Of a stretch of DNA of 64,000 bases, positions 53,370-60,947 are shown in pieces. Numbering within the stretch: position 1 is the stretch's first letter; each line of letters opens with the position of its first letter. Position numbers and translations under genes: made by a program. The notes beneath the pieces were generated by a model. It made no database searches. It was not told the origin of the DNA and was given only the letters and a program-made list of their open reading frames with translations. Location: NCBI RefSeq assembly GCF_016522505.1, contig NZ_JAEHOH010000006.1, positions 62,001-126,000 of the forward strand, given 5' to 3'. Origin of the DNA: Leucobacter chromiisoli (GTDB lineage Bacteria > Actinomycetota > Actinomycetes > Actinomycetales > Microbacteriaceae).

Positions 53370-54350
53370 TCACGCCCTCCGCGCGCCGCGCGCGATCGCG
53401 CTGAGGCGGTCGAAGCCGGGGCCCGAGGTGGGGATCTCGATGTCGAACACCTCGGCGATCACCCGCGTCCAGCCGTGGATGAAGTACACCCAACCGTCGT
53501 GGATCCGCAGGCCGCGCTCCTCCGCCTGCGCGCGGGCCTGGTCGAGGAAGACCAGATCGCCCCGGTAGTTGAGATCCCAGACGTGAGCCGCCTCGGGGAA
53601 GACGCCGGCGTCGCTCAGCGGCGACCCCGGCGCGTCCTTGCCGAGCCCGGTCGCGTTCACGATGAGACTCCCGGGCGGCATGAGCGCCAGCGCCGCGTCG
53701 TTGTCGGCCGGGGCCGGGCTGTCGACGAGCCGCAGCGGCACCTCCGTGCCGAACTGCCGGTAGACCTCTCGCAGCGACTCGAGGCGGGGGCGGCTGCGGT
53801 TGCTCACCACGATCTCTCGCGGCACGTCGTCGCCTCGCTCGGGGCGGGTGAGGTGCCAGGCCATGGCGATCGCGGAGCCGCCGGCGCCCATGATGAACGT
53901 CGACCGCCCCTTCCAGCTGCCGGGCGGCAGGATCGCGTCGATCGCGAACCCGGCGGTGATCGGATCCTTGGCGTGGGCGCGCAGCTCGCCGTCGCGCTTC
54001 GAGATGCAGCTGATCTCGTCCATCAGCACCGTGAGCGGGTCGGCGTAGTCGAAGAGGTCGGAGGCGGCCTGGTAGAGATCGAGCTTGTGCGTGGTCACGA
54101 GCGCCCCGACGCTCAGCGCGTCGTCGCGGAAGAACTGCACCACCCTGCGGTAGTCCTCGGCCGGAGCGTGCAGCGGCATGTCGATGCCGACGAAGTCGAC
54201 CTCGCCGAGCCCCAGCTCGTCCGCCCACTCGGGGAACACCTGGCGGATGGACGAGTGCGCCGTGCTCACCCCGATGAAGTAGAACGTGGGGCGGACGGCC
54301 GGCCGCAGGACGGCGGCCGTGAGGGTGGGGTACTGCTCCTGCGTGGTCAT
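53370..54350 (-). CDS. Shikimate dehydrogenase-like protein
   Basis: A 326-residue protein with the shikimate/quinate dehydrogenase fold. The catalytic lysine region is ALVTTHKLDLYQAA (compare VTxPxK). The Rossmann motif MGAGGSAIAMAWHL is near residue 150, NADP-selecting VSNRSRPRLESL near 180, and VNATGLGKD near 235. The usual N-terminal substrate motif SxSxxxHN is replaced by GVSTAHSSIRQVF, so the substrate is probably not shikimate. It is placed among sugar-acid genes, which suggests a catabolic polyol or inosose-like substrate. Confidence 0.75.
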   Translation of the reverse strand: MTTQEQYPTLTAAVLRPAVRPTFYFIGVSTAHSSIRQVFPEWADELGLGEVDFVGIDMPLHAPAEDYRRVVQFFRDDALSVGALVTTHKLDLYQAASDLFDYADPLTVLMDEISCISKRDGELRAHAKDPITAGFAIDAILPPGSWKGRSTFIMGAGGSAIAMAWHLTRPERGDDVPREIVVSNRSRPRLESLREVYRQFGTEVPLRLVDSPAPADNDAALALMPPGSLIVNATGLGKDAPGSPLSDAGVFPEAAHVWDLNYRGDLVFLDQARAQAEERGLRIHDGWVYFIHGWTRVIAEVFDIEIPTSGPGFDRLSAIARGARRA

Positions 54351-54366
54351 CGTCGTGATCCCTCTC

Positions 54367-55041
54367 CTATCCCTGCGCGCCGGCGGCGGTGGCCGCGCGT
54401 GCGAGCTCCGTGATCGTCGTGAAGTCGCCGTCGCGCACGAGGGCGCGCGGAGCGACCCAGCTACCCCCGACCGCGGCGACGGCGGGCAGCGAGAGGTAGT
54501 CCGCGGCGTTCCCGGCGCCGACCCCGCCCGTCGGCATGAAGACGAGGCCCGTATGCGCGAAGGGCGCCGTCAGCTGCGCGAGGGCCGAGACGCCGCCGTT
54601 CGCCTCGGCCGGGAAGAACTTCACCGTGCGGTGGCCCTCGGCGAGGCGCTGCTGGATGTCGCTCGCGCCCGTGACGCCGGGGATGAGCGGGAGGCCGCGC
54701 TCGACCGCGCGCGAGGCGGTCAGCGGATCCCAGCCCGGGCTGACGCCGAAGGCGGCGCCCGCCTCGACGGCGGCGTCGACATCCGCGGGGGTGAGGATCG
54801 TGCCCGCGCCGACGACGCTGCCGGTGGCCGCCGCGGCGGCGGCGCGCACCGCTGCGACGCCGGCGGGGGTGCGGAACGTGATCTCGACGATGGTGATGCC
54901 GCCCGCGGCGAGCGCCCGCGTCAGCGGGACCGCATCGTCGGGGTCGTCGATCTCGATGACGGGGACGATCCGGTTGCCGCCGAGGAGCGCCGGGACACGG
55001 GCGGAGAGCTCGGCCTGAGCGGAGGGGTGCGACACGTTCAC
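54367..55041 (-). CDS. eda: KDPG/KHG aldolase family protein
   Basis: A 224-residue class I aldolase. The Glu in VEITFRTP (about residue 50) and the Schiff-base Lys in RTVKFFPAE (about 139) match the Eda active site. The phosphate-binding region VGAGTILTPADVDAA and PTGGV are present. It cleaves 2-keto-3-deoxy-6-phosphogluconate or a relative into pyruvate and an aldehyde. No dehydratase that would make such a substrate lies in the window. GTG at 55041 overlaps the previous stop by 4 bp. Confidence 0.85.
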   Translation of the reverse strand: MNVSHPSAQAELSARVPALLGGNRIVPVIEIDDPDDAVPLTRALAAGGITIVEITFRTPAGVAAVRAAAAAATGSVVGAGTILTPADVDAAVEAGAAFGVSPGWDPLTASRAVERGLPLIPGVTGASDIQQRLAEGHRTVKFFPAEANGGVSALAQLTAPFAHTGLVFMPTGGVGAGNAADYLSLPAVAAVGGSWVAPRALVRDGDFTTITELARAATAAGAQG

Positions 55042-55637
55042 GCCCTCCGGTAGCCGGTGTGATCCGGGTTCTCGCGCAGCTTCCAGCCGCCCGCGCCGTC
55101 GGCGACCACGAGGCTCCGCATCCCGTGCGCGTCGGCGATGAGCTGGTAGTCCTGGCCGGCATCGGTGGCGTAGGTGAAGAGCGTGACGAAGGGCTCGTCG
55201 CCGACGTTGACGCTGCGGTGGATCCACTCGCCGGGCACGTTCACGGCCTCGCCCGGCGTGAGCTCGAACGCCTCGCTGCGGCCGTCCAGGGTCTCGAGCA
55301 GCATGACGCCCCGCCCCGAGAGGCAGTAGTACAGCTCGGCTCGATCGGAGATGGCGTGCAGGTGGCCGCGGGTGACCGCGAACTCGTCGCCGACGCGCCC
55401 GGGCAGCAGCGTCGAGGTGCCGATCGTGAGGGCGCCGGAGTGCGGACCGTAGTCCTGCGACTCCACGCGGTAGACGAGGGCGTCGCCGCCGCGCTCGGTC
55501 AGTTCGGCCTCGTAGGCCGCCGTGTCGCGGTAGACCCCGCTCATGTCCGCGAGGTGCTTGGTGTAGACGCCGTTGCCTCCGGCGAGGGTGCCGGTCGGCG
55601 AGACGGCGAGTTTCGCCGGGAGATCGATGTCGGGCAC
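55038..55637 (-). CDS. Cupin-type glucose-6-phosphate isomerase family protein
   Basis: A 199-residue cupin of the GPI family (PF06560), unrelated in fold to the usual Pgi. Metal ligands are visible in TRGHLHAISDRAELYYCLSG (HxH and Glu, about 100-115) and the second histidine motif PGEWIHRSVN (about 152). These metalloenzymes isomerise glucose/mannose/fructose phosphates; here the substrate may be a less common phosphosugar. GTG at 55637 follows AAAGGA. It is the first gene of the minus-strand operon under an RpiR-type operator. Confidence 0.8.
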   Translation of the reverse strand: MPDIDLPAKLAVSPTGTLAGGNGVYTKHLADMSGVYRDTAAYEAELTERGGDALVYRVESQDYGPHSGALTIGTSTLLPGRVGDEFAVTRGHLHAISDRAELYYCLSGRGVMLLETLDGRSEAFELTPGEAVNVPGEWIHRSVNVGDEPFVTLFTYATDAGQDYQLIADAHGMRSLVVADGAGGWKLRENPDHTGYRRA

Positions 55638-55666
55638 GTGCTGTCCTTTCAACGCTGAAGATTCTT

Positions 55667-55697
55667 GTAGTATAACTACCACATCTTGCCGTGTCAC
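55667..55697 (-). promoter_or_regulatory. Promoter and RpiR-type operator of the isomerase-aldolase operon
   Basis: On the minus strand, GTGACA (55697-55692), a 17-bp spacer and TATACT (55674-55669) form a strong promoter. The palindrome GTAGTATAACTAC (55667-55679) overlaps the -10. Repression by RpiR is inferred. Confidence 0.7.
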
Positions 55698-55748
55698 ACC
55701 GGGGATTTCCGGCGCGGATCGCCGCTTTTCTCTCCCGGAGAGAGCCGA

Positions 55749-55765
55749 TATGGTAGTTGTGCTAC
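55749..55765 (+). promoter_or_regulatory. RpiR-type operator before the SDR-kinase operon
   Basis: GTAGTTGTGCTAC (55753-55765) matches the palindrome with one mismatch. It overlaps a possible -10 TATGGT (55749-55754) for the plus-strand operon that starts at 55804. Confidence 0.55.
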
Positions 55766-55803
55766 GAATTCTCGGTGGCCGAGTGCGTTCGAAGGAGAAT
55801 GGT

Positions 55804-56532
55804 GTGACAGGTTCTGCAGCCCAGCCCAAGCGGGTGGCCGTCACGGGCGGAAGCGGTGGCATCGGGCGGGAGATCTGCGCAGCGCTCTCCCGCGCCGGGT
55901 GGACGACCTACGCCCTCGATCGCGTGCCGGGGGAGGGGCCGGCGGGCGGATTCGTGGCCTGCGACCTGCTCGATCCCGCGAGCATCGACGCGGCCGTCGA
56001 GGCGCTGTACGCGGAGGACGACTCGCCGGTCTCCCTCGTGACGAGCGCCGGCATCGTGGAGAACGACGTCGCCGCCGAGGACCTCGACATCGGCCTGGTC
56101 GACCGGGTCATGGGCGTGAACTTCCGCGGGGTGTTCCTCTCCTGCCAGGCCTTCGGCCGCGAGCTGCTCGCCCGTGGCGGCGGGGCGATCGTGAACGTGG
56201 CCTCGATGTCGGGCAACCACATCGTGAACTTCCCGCAGCGCCAGTGCATCTACAACAGCTCGAAGGCCGCCGTCGTGGCGCTGACCAAGTCCCTCGCGGT
56301 CGAGTGGGGGCCGCGGGGCGTCCGCGTGAACGCGCTCTCGCCGGGCTACATCGACACGCCGCTCAACGGGCTCAAGACCCACATGCACGGCGAGTGGAAC
56401 GAGGCGACCGTGCTCGGGCGCATGGGGGCGCCCGACGAGGTCGCGGCCGCCGTCGAGTTCCTGCTGGACGAGCGGTCCGGGTACTTCCTGGGCGCCGAGC
56501 TGCTGATGGACGGGGGATACTCGCTGCGATGA
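55804..56532 (+). CDS. Short-chain dehydrogenase/reductase
   Basis: A 242-residue SDR. TGGSGGIG at about 13-20, Asp after β2 (ALDRVPG) favouring NAD(H), TSAGIVEND, catalytic VASMSG and YNSSK, and C-terminal FLGAELLMDGGY. GTG at 55804 has AAGGAG 6 nt upstream. First gene of an operon with an FGGY kinase, a phosphotriesterase-family protein and a zinc dehydrogenase. It probably oxidises a polyol or sugar before phosphorylation. Confidence 0.85.
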   Translation: MTGSAAQPKRVAVTGGSGGIGREICAALSRAGWTTYALDRVPGEGPAGGFVACDLLDPASIDAAVEALYAEDDSPVSLVTSAGIVENDVAAEDLDIGLVDRVMGVNFRGVFLSCQAFGRELLARGGGAIVNVASMSGNHIVNFPQRQCIYNSSKAAVVALTKSLAVEWGPRGVRVNALSPGYIDTPLNGLKTHMHGEWNEATVLGRMGAPDEVAAAVEFLLDERSGYFLGAELLMDGGYSLR

Positions 56533-58052
56533 ACACCTCGAACCCCGGCGTCCCCGACGCCCCGCTCGTCCTCGCCCACGACCTCGGCACCACCGGCGAC
56601 AAGGCGACGCTCGTCGCCGCAGACGGCACGCTCGTCGGCTCCGTCACGGTCGCCTACCCCGTCGACTTCGGCGCCGACGGCAAGGCCGAGCAGGATCCCG
56701 ACGACTGGTGGCGCGCCTTCTGCGAGGCCAACCACCGTCTGCTCGGCCTCCACGGCCTCGATCCCTCGCGGATCGGCGCGGTCTCCTTCTCCGGGCAGAT
56801 GATGGGCGCCGTGCTCATCGACGGACGCGGCCGCCCCGTGCGACCCGGGATCATCTGGGCCGACACCCGGGCCCGGGCCCAGTGCGATCAGCTCGTCGAG
56901 CGCGTCGGCATGGACGAGGTGTACCGCATGACCGGCCACCGCGCGAACCCGACCTATTCGCTGTCGAAGCTCATGTGGGTGCGCGACACCGAGCCCGAGG
57001 CCTTCGCCCGGGCCGAGCGCTTCCTCACCGCCAAGGACGTGATCCTGCACCGGCTGACGGGCCGCTGCGTCACCGACCCCTCCGATGCCTCCGGGACCAA
57101 CGCCTACGACCAGGACGCGCAGGGCTGGAGCGGCGAGCTCATCGAGGCCGCGGGCCTGGACCGCGCGCTCTTCCCCGAGATCGTCGAGTCGTCCGCCGAT
57201 CTCGGCGGGGTCCGGCCCGAGGTCGCAGCGGAATCCGGCCTCTCGCCCGCGACCCGGGTGATCGCGGGCGGCGGTGACGGGCCGATGGGCGCGCTGGGCG
57301 CCGGGATCGTCGACCGGTCCAGCGGCGTCTACACCTACCTCGGATCCTCCTCCTGGGTGTCGTTCGCCGACACGCGGCCGCTGCACGATCCGCTCATGCG
57401 ATCCATGACCTTCAACCACGTGATCCCCGGCCATTTCGTGCCGACCGCGACGATGCAGGCCGGCGGAGCGTCGCTCGACTGGATCGTCTCGGTGCTGCGG
57501 CCCGGCGCGGATGACCGCTTCGAGGCGGCGCTGGCTGACGCCGAGCGGGCGGAGGCGAGCGCCGACGGCCTCTACTTCCTCCCGCACCTGCTGGGGGAGC
57601 GCTCCCCGTACTGGAACCCGCGGGCGCGGGCGGCGTTCGTCGGCCTACAGATGCCCCACGACCGCGCGAACATGGTGCGAGCGGTCATCGAGGGCGTGGC
57701 CTTCAACCTGCGCACGGGCCTCGTCGCGTTCGCCGAGGCGGGGCACTCCTTCGAGCGGATCGACGCGATCGGCGGGGCTGCGAAGTCCCCGCTCGTCGGG
57801 CGGATCCTCGCCGATACCTGGCAGCTGAGCGTCGTGCCGAGCTCGATCGGCGACCACGCCACCAGCCTCGGCGCGGCCGCCGTCGCAGCGCTGGGCGTGG
57901 GGCTCATCCGGCAGGAGGAGGTGCCCGAGTTCGTGGGGAAGGCCGCGGGTCCGGGCATCGAGCCGCGGCTCGACGCCGCCGAGAACGACCGCCGGTACGC
58001 GCTGTTCATGGACGCCTACCGCAGGCTCGAGGGGTGGTTCGACGAGCTGTGA
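56529..58052 (+). CDS. FGGY family carbohydrate kinase (xylulokinase-like)
   Basis: A 507-residue sugar kinase. N-terminal phosphate motif AHDLGTTGDKATLV (about 14-27), SFSGQMMGAVLID, WADTRARAQ, and the catalytic-Asp region GGGDGPMGALGAG (about 247). C-terminal ATP motif is IGGAAKSPLVGRILADTWQ. Closest by eye to xylulokinases. The substrate is a ketose or polyol not decided by sequence. It overlaps both neighbours by 4 bp, so stoichiometric co-expression is expected. Confidence 0.87.
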   Translation: MNTSNPGVPDAPLVLAHDLGTTGDKATLVAADGTLVGSVTVAYPVDFGADGKAEQDPDDWWRAFCEANHRLLGLHGLDPSRIGAVSFSGQMMGAVLIDGRGRPVRPGIIWADTRARAQCDQLVERVGMDEVYRMTGHRANPTYSLSKLMWVRDTEPEAFARAERFLTAKDVILHRLTGRCVTDPSDASGTNAYDQDAQGWSGELIEAAGLDRALFPEIVESSADLGGVRPEVAAESGLSPATRVIAGGGDGPMGALGAGIVDRSSGVYTYLGSSSWVSFADTRPLHDPLMRSMTFNHVIPGHFVPTATMQAGGASLDWIVSVLRPGADDRFEAALADAERAEASADGLYFLPHLLGERSPYWNPRARAAFVGLQMPHDRANMVRAVIEGVAFNLRTGLVAFAEAGHSFERIDAIGGAAKSPLVGRILADTWQLSVVPSSIGDHATSLGAAAVAALGVGLIRQEEVPEFVGKAAGPGIEPRLDAAENDRRYALFMDAYRRLEGWFDEL

Positions 58053-59083
58053 ACGCCGATGCGCGACGAGAAGCGGCCGGGCCTCCGTCCCCGGCGCCCG
58101 AGCCGTTCGTGCGCACGGTGCTCGGGGACATCGCGCCCGAGCGCCTGGGGCGCGTCGACTACCACGAGCACCTCTTCCAGACGACGCCGCTGCTGCCGGG
58201 AGAAGAGCTCGACGACGAGGACCTGAGCCGAGGCGAGGCCGGGCTGATGCGCGCAGCCGGCATCGACGCGATGGTGGACGCCACGCCGTGGGGGCTCGGC
58301 CGCGACCCGCTCGCGGTGGCCCGCATCTCGCACGCGGCGGGCGTTCACGTGGTCGCCACGACCGGGTTCCACCGGGAGGCGCACTACGCGGGCCGATCGG
58401 AGGTGCTCGAACTCGACGAGGAGCGCATGGCGGCGCAGTGCCTCGCCGATCTCCTCGAGGGGCAGCTGGCCGTCGACGCCCTTCCGGGGGCCGGAGCGCG
58501 CGAGCGGCCGCCTCTCGGCCCCGCGGGCGCGCCCGTCCGCGCCGGCCTGCTGAAGGCCGGTGTCGACTACTGGAGGATCTCCGCCTTCGAGCGGCGCGCG
58601 CTCGCGGCCGTCGCCGCCGCGCACCGCATCACGGGTGCTCCCGTCATGGTCCACCTCGAGCACGGCTCGTGCGCGCACGAGGTGCTCGATGCCCTGGAGG
58701 CGGACGGAGCGGCGCCCGAGCGCGTCGTGCTGGCGCACATCGACCGGAGCCCCGACGCGACCCTCTACGCGGAGTTGGCGGCACGGGGCGCCTATCTCGG
58801 CTGCGACGGCGCGGCCCGGCTCAAGGAGTGGCCCGAGTCGGCGCTCATCGACGCCATCGACGGGGCCCGCGAGGCCGGGCACGGCGACCGGATCCTGCTG
58901 GGCGGCGACGTCGCCCGTCGCTCGCGCTACCTCGCATACGGGGGCATGCCCGGCATCCCCTACCTCACGCTGCGGTTCGTGCCGAGGCTCGAGCGGCGCG
59001 TGGGGGAGGCGGGCATCAGGTCGTTCCTCGTCGACAATCCCCGGGCGTTCCTCCGCTGGCCGGCCCCGGCCGCGGCGGGCTGA
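58049..59083 (+). CDS. Phosphotriesterase family protein, putative sugar-lactone (phosphate) hydrolase
   Basis: A 344-residue metal-dependent TIM-barrel hydrolase of the PTE/COG1735 family. Metal ligands visible: YHEHLF (about residue 37), the bridging lysine in GLLKAGVDYW (about 170), VMVHLEHG, VVLAHIDR, and the aspartate in LLGGDVAR. COG1735 relatives in Listeria and Bacillus hydrolyse pentono-lactone phosphates. Cluster context with a kinase and dehydrogenases supports lactonase activity on a phosphorylated or free sugar lactone, not organophosphate hydrolysis. GTG overlaps the kinase stop. Confidence 0.8.
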   Translation: MNADARREAAGPPSPAPEPFVRTVLGDIAPERLGRVDYHEHLFQTTPLLPGEELDDEDLSRGEAGLMRAAGIDAMVDATPWGLGRDPLAVARISHAAGVHVVATTGFHREAHYAGRSEVLELDEERMAAQCLADLLEGQLAVDALPGAGARERPPLGPAGAPVRAGLLKAGVDYWRISAFERRALAAVAAAHRITGAPVMVHLEHGSCAHEVLDALEADGAAPERVVLAHIDRSPDATLYAELAARGAYLGCDGAARLKEWPESALIDAIDGAREAGHGDRILLGGDVARRSRYLAYGGMPGIPYLTLRFVPRLERRVGEAGIRSFLVDNPRAFLRWPAPAAAG

Positions 59084-59144
59084 CCCGGATCTGCTCCACG
59101 CACACCGACATCCGCACTCGACACACCAGACCCCGGGAGGCCCC

Positions 59145-60170
59145 ATGCGTTCGATCGTCTACTCAGAGCCCGAGCACTTCTCGCTGCAGGAGGTGCCGCT
59201 CCGCGAGCCCGGCGATACCGAGGTGGTCATCGAGGTCGACCGCGCGGGCGTGTGCGGCACCGACCTCCACCTGCACCACGGGGAGTTCGGCCCCGCCTAT
59301 CCGCTCGTGCCGGGCCACGAGCTCACCGGCCGCGTCGTGGCGCGAGGGTCGGCCGTGACGAGCCCTGAGATCGGCGACCGCGTCGTCGCCGACAACACGG
59401 TCGCGTGCGGCACCTGCACGAGCTGCCGTCGCGGCTACCCGGTCTTCTGCGAGCGCGGCAGGGCGCACGGCGTCAACCGGCCGGGAGCGTTCGCCGACGC
59501 CATCATCCTCGAGGCCGATCGGTGCTTCGTGGTCAACGACCTCGATCCCGACGTCGCCGTGCTCGCCGAGCCCGCGGCCTGCGTGATGCGCGGGCTCGAC
59601 GTGCTGGGCGCGGCGCCCGGGTCGAACGTGCTCGTCTTCGGTGCGGGGCCGACCGGGCTGCTCATGGCGCAGCTGCTCAAGAAGAACGCCGGAACGGAGC
59701 GGGTGGTGGTCGCGGCGCCGTCGCAGCACAAGCTGGATCTCGCGAGAGCGCACGGTGCTGATCTGACCGTGCGCGTGGACCGGGCCGATCCCGCGGCGGC
59801 CCGGGCGGCGCTCCGCGCCGATGCGCCCGAGGGGTACGACATCGTCGTCGACGCGACCGGCGCCGTCGCCGTGCTGCAGCAGACGATCGGTCTCACGCGG
59901 ACCGGCGGAACGGTGCTGGTCTACGGCATGGCCGACGAGGAGGCGACCTGGCCGGTGCGCCCCTACGAGATCTTCCGCAGGGAGTTGACGATCAAGGGAT
60001 CCTTCGCCCAGCAGTTCGTCTTCGACCGTGCGATCGCGGCGCTGCGTTCGGGGACGATCGACACCACGGGGATCATCACCCACCGCTTCGGTCTCGACCA
60101 GTACCGCGAGGCGCTCGACGCGATCTCGGACAGCGCGTGCGTCAAGGCGGTCATCGAGCCGCGTCGCTGA
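59145..60170 (+). CDS. Zinc-dependent polyol/alcohol dehydrogenase
   Basis: A 341-residue medium-chain dehydrogenase. Catalytic zinc: GVCGTDLHLHHG (about 36-47) and GHELTG. Structural zinc: CGTCTSCRRGYPVFC (about 88-102). Rossmann motif FGAGPTGLLMAQ. The residue after β2 is small (VAAPSQHK), consistent with NADP(H) or relaxed cofactor use. It resembles D-arabinitol/sorbitol dehydrogenases. Last gene of the RpiR-linked plus operon, 61 nt after the lactonase and before a terminator. Confidence 0.85.
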   Translation: MRSIVYSEPEHFSLQEVPLREPGDTEVVIEVDRAGVCGTDLHLHHGEFGPAYPLVPGHELTGRVVARGSAVTSPEIGDRVVADNTVACGTCTSCRRGYPVFCERGRAHGVNRPGAFADAIILEADRCFVVNDLDPDVAVLAEPAACVMRGLDVLGAAPGSNVLVFGAGPTGLLMAQLLKKNAGTERVVVAAPSQHKLDLARAHGADLTVRVDRADPAAARAALRADAPEGYDIVVDATGAVAVLQQTIGLTRTGGTVLVYGMADEEATWPVRPYEIFRRELTIKGSFAQQFVFDRAIAALRSGTIDTTGIITHRFGLDQYREALDAISDSACVKAVIEPRR

Positions 60171-60197
60171 GCGCCGAGGAGAGGACCGCGGAAAACG

Positions 60198-60234
60198 ACG
60201 GCGGGGGCGCGGCCGATGGCCGCACCCCCGCCGT
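60198..60234. terminator. Bidirectional terminator between the dehydrogenase and cold-shock genes
   Basis: ACGGCGGGGG...GGCC pairs with GGCC...CCCCCGCCGT around a GAT loop with a small internal mismatch. It is flanked by GAAAAC on the left, giving a U-tract for the minus-strand transcript. Confidence 0.7.
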
Positions 60235-60249
60235 TCGCGGTGCTCGGTA

Positions 60250-60453
60250 TCAGAGCGGGCGAATGTTGGTCGCCTGCAGGCCCTTCTGGCCCTGCTCGGT
60301 CTCGAACTCTACGCGCTGCTCCTCGAAGAGGTCGCGGCGGCCCGAGCCGTCGATCGCGCTGAAGTGTGCGAACACGTCTGCGGAACCGTCGTCGGGGGCG
60401 ATGAAACCGTAACCCTTTTCCGAGTTGAACCATTTGACAGTGCCAGTGGCCAT
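60250..60453 (-). CDS. Cold-shock protein (CspA family)
   Basis: A 67-residue OB-fold nucleic-acid chaperone. It carries [14 protein letters not shown] with RNP1 and VFAHFSAI with RNP2, at standard positions. A/G-rich ribosome-binding region (AAGAAGGAAAACAGG) precedes the ATG. It sits alone, facing a shared terminator. A long upstream gap suggests a long 5' UTR as in other csp genes. Confidence 0.95.
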   Translation of the reverse strand: MATGTVKWFNSEKGYGFIAPDDGSADVFAHFSAIDGSGRRDLFEEQRVEFETEQGQKGLQATNIRPL

Positions 60454-60934
60454 CCTGTTTTCCTTCTTGTTGTTGCGGATCGTCAGTGCGATCCTGAGAG
60501 CCACGGCGACGGCGCCGACGTGGAGATCTGGGGCGGGCGGCAGGCCCGCCGGTGCGGGGAGCCCCGGTGCGAGACGGAGGCCTGCTCTGGCGGAATCGAG
60601 GCGATCCGGTGAGCGGCGGAGGCCGAGCGCTGCGGGTCGGTGCGACCGGCGATGCGGAATCCGCGTGAGGAGGATGATCGCGGCAGCGGTTCGGGCCCTT
60701 CCGGCGTCGATGCCTCCGGGAACCGGCCGCGTGTGAAACGCGATGCGACCCGTATCTCGCGCGGGCCGCGGTCTTGCGGTGAAAAAATGTGCTGGGTTAC
60801 CCTACGTTCGGCGTGTACTCGTGTTGCCAGACCGAGCTTACCCCATCTTGGAGCGCAGCGACAGGGGCGGTGCCGCTCGGGGATGTCGGCATCCGGGCTC
60901 CGGCGCTCCCCTCGACGCGCTGCACCGCGCCGGG
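60454..60934. other. Gene-free interval between the cold-shock and aldo/keto reductase genes
   Basis: No gene is supportable in these ~480 bases. Bases 60770-60805 include TTGCGG (60774-60779), an 18-bp spacer and TACCCT (60798-60803) on the plus strand, and TAGGGT (60804-60799) on the minus strand. A minus-strand start near 60792 would give the cold-shock mRNA a leader of about 340 nt. A short A-run (60782-60787) is also present. Confidence 0.35.
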
Positions 60935-60940
60935 CAGAAT
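60935..60940 (+). promoter_or_regulatory. -10 box of a probably leaderless promoter
   Basis: CAGAAT, then GGGGGGC, then ATG at 60948, the same layout as before thrE at 21108. No Shine-Dalgarno sequence of normal spacing. Confidence 0.4.
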
Positions 60941-60947
60941 GGGGGGC

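Noticed and set aside
58049..59083. Organophosphate-degrading phosphotriesterase
   Set aside because: The metal motif pattern fits the wider COG1735 family, and the operon with sugar kinase and dehydrogenases argues for a sugar lactone hydrolase.
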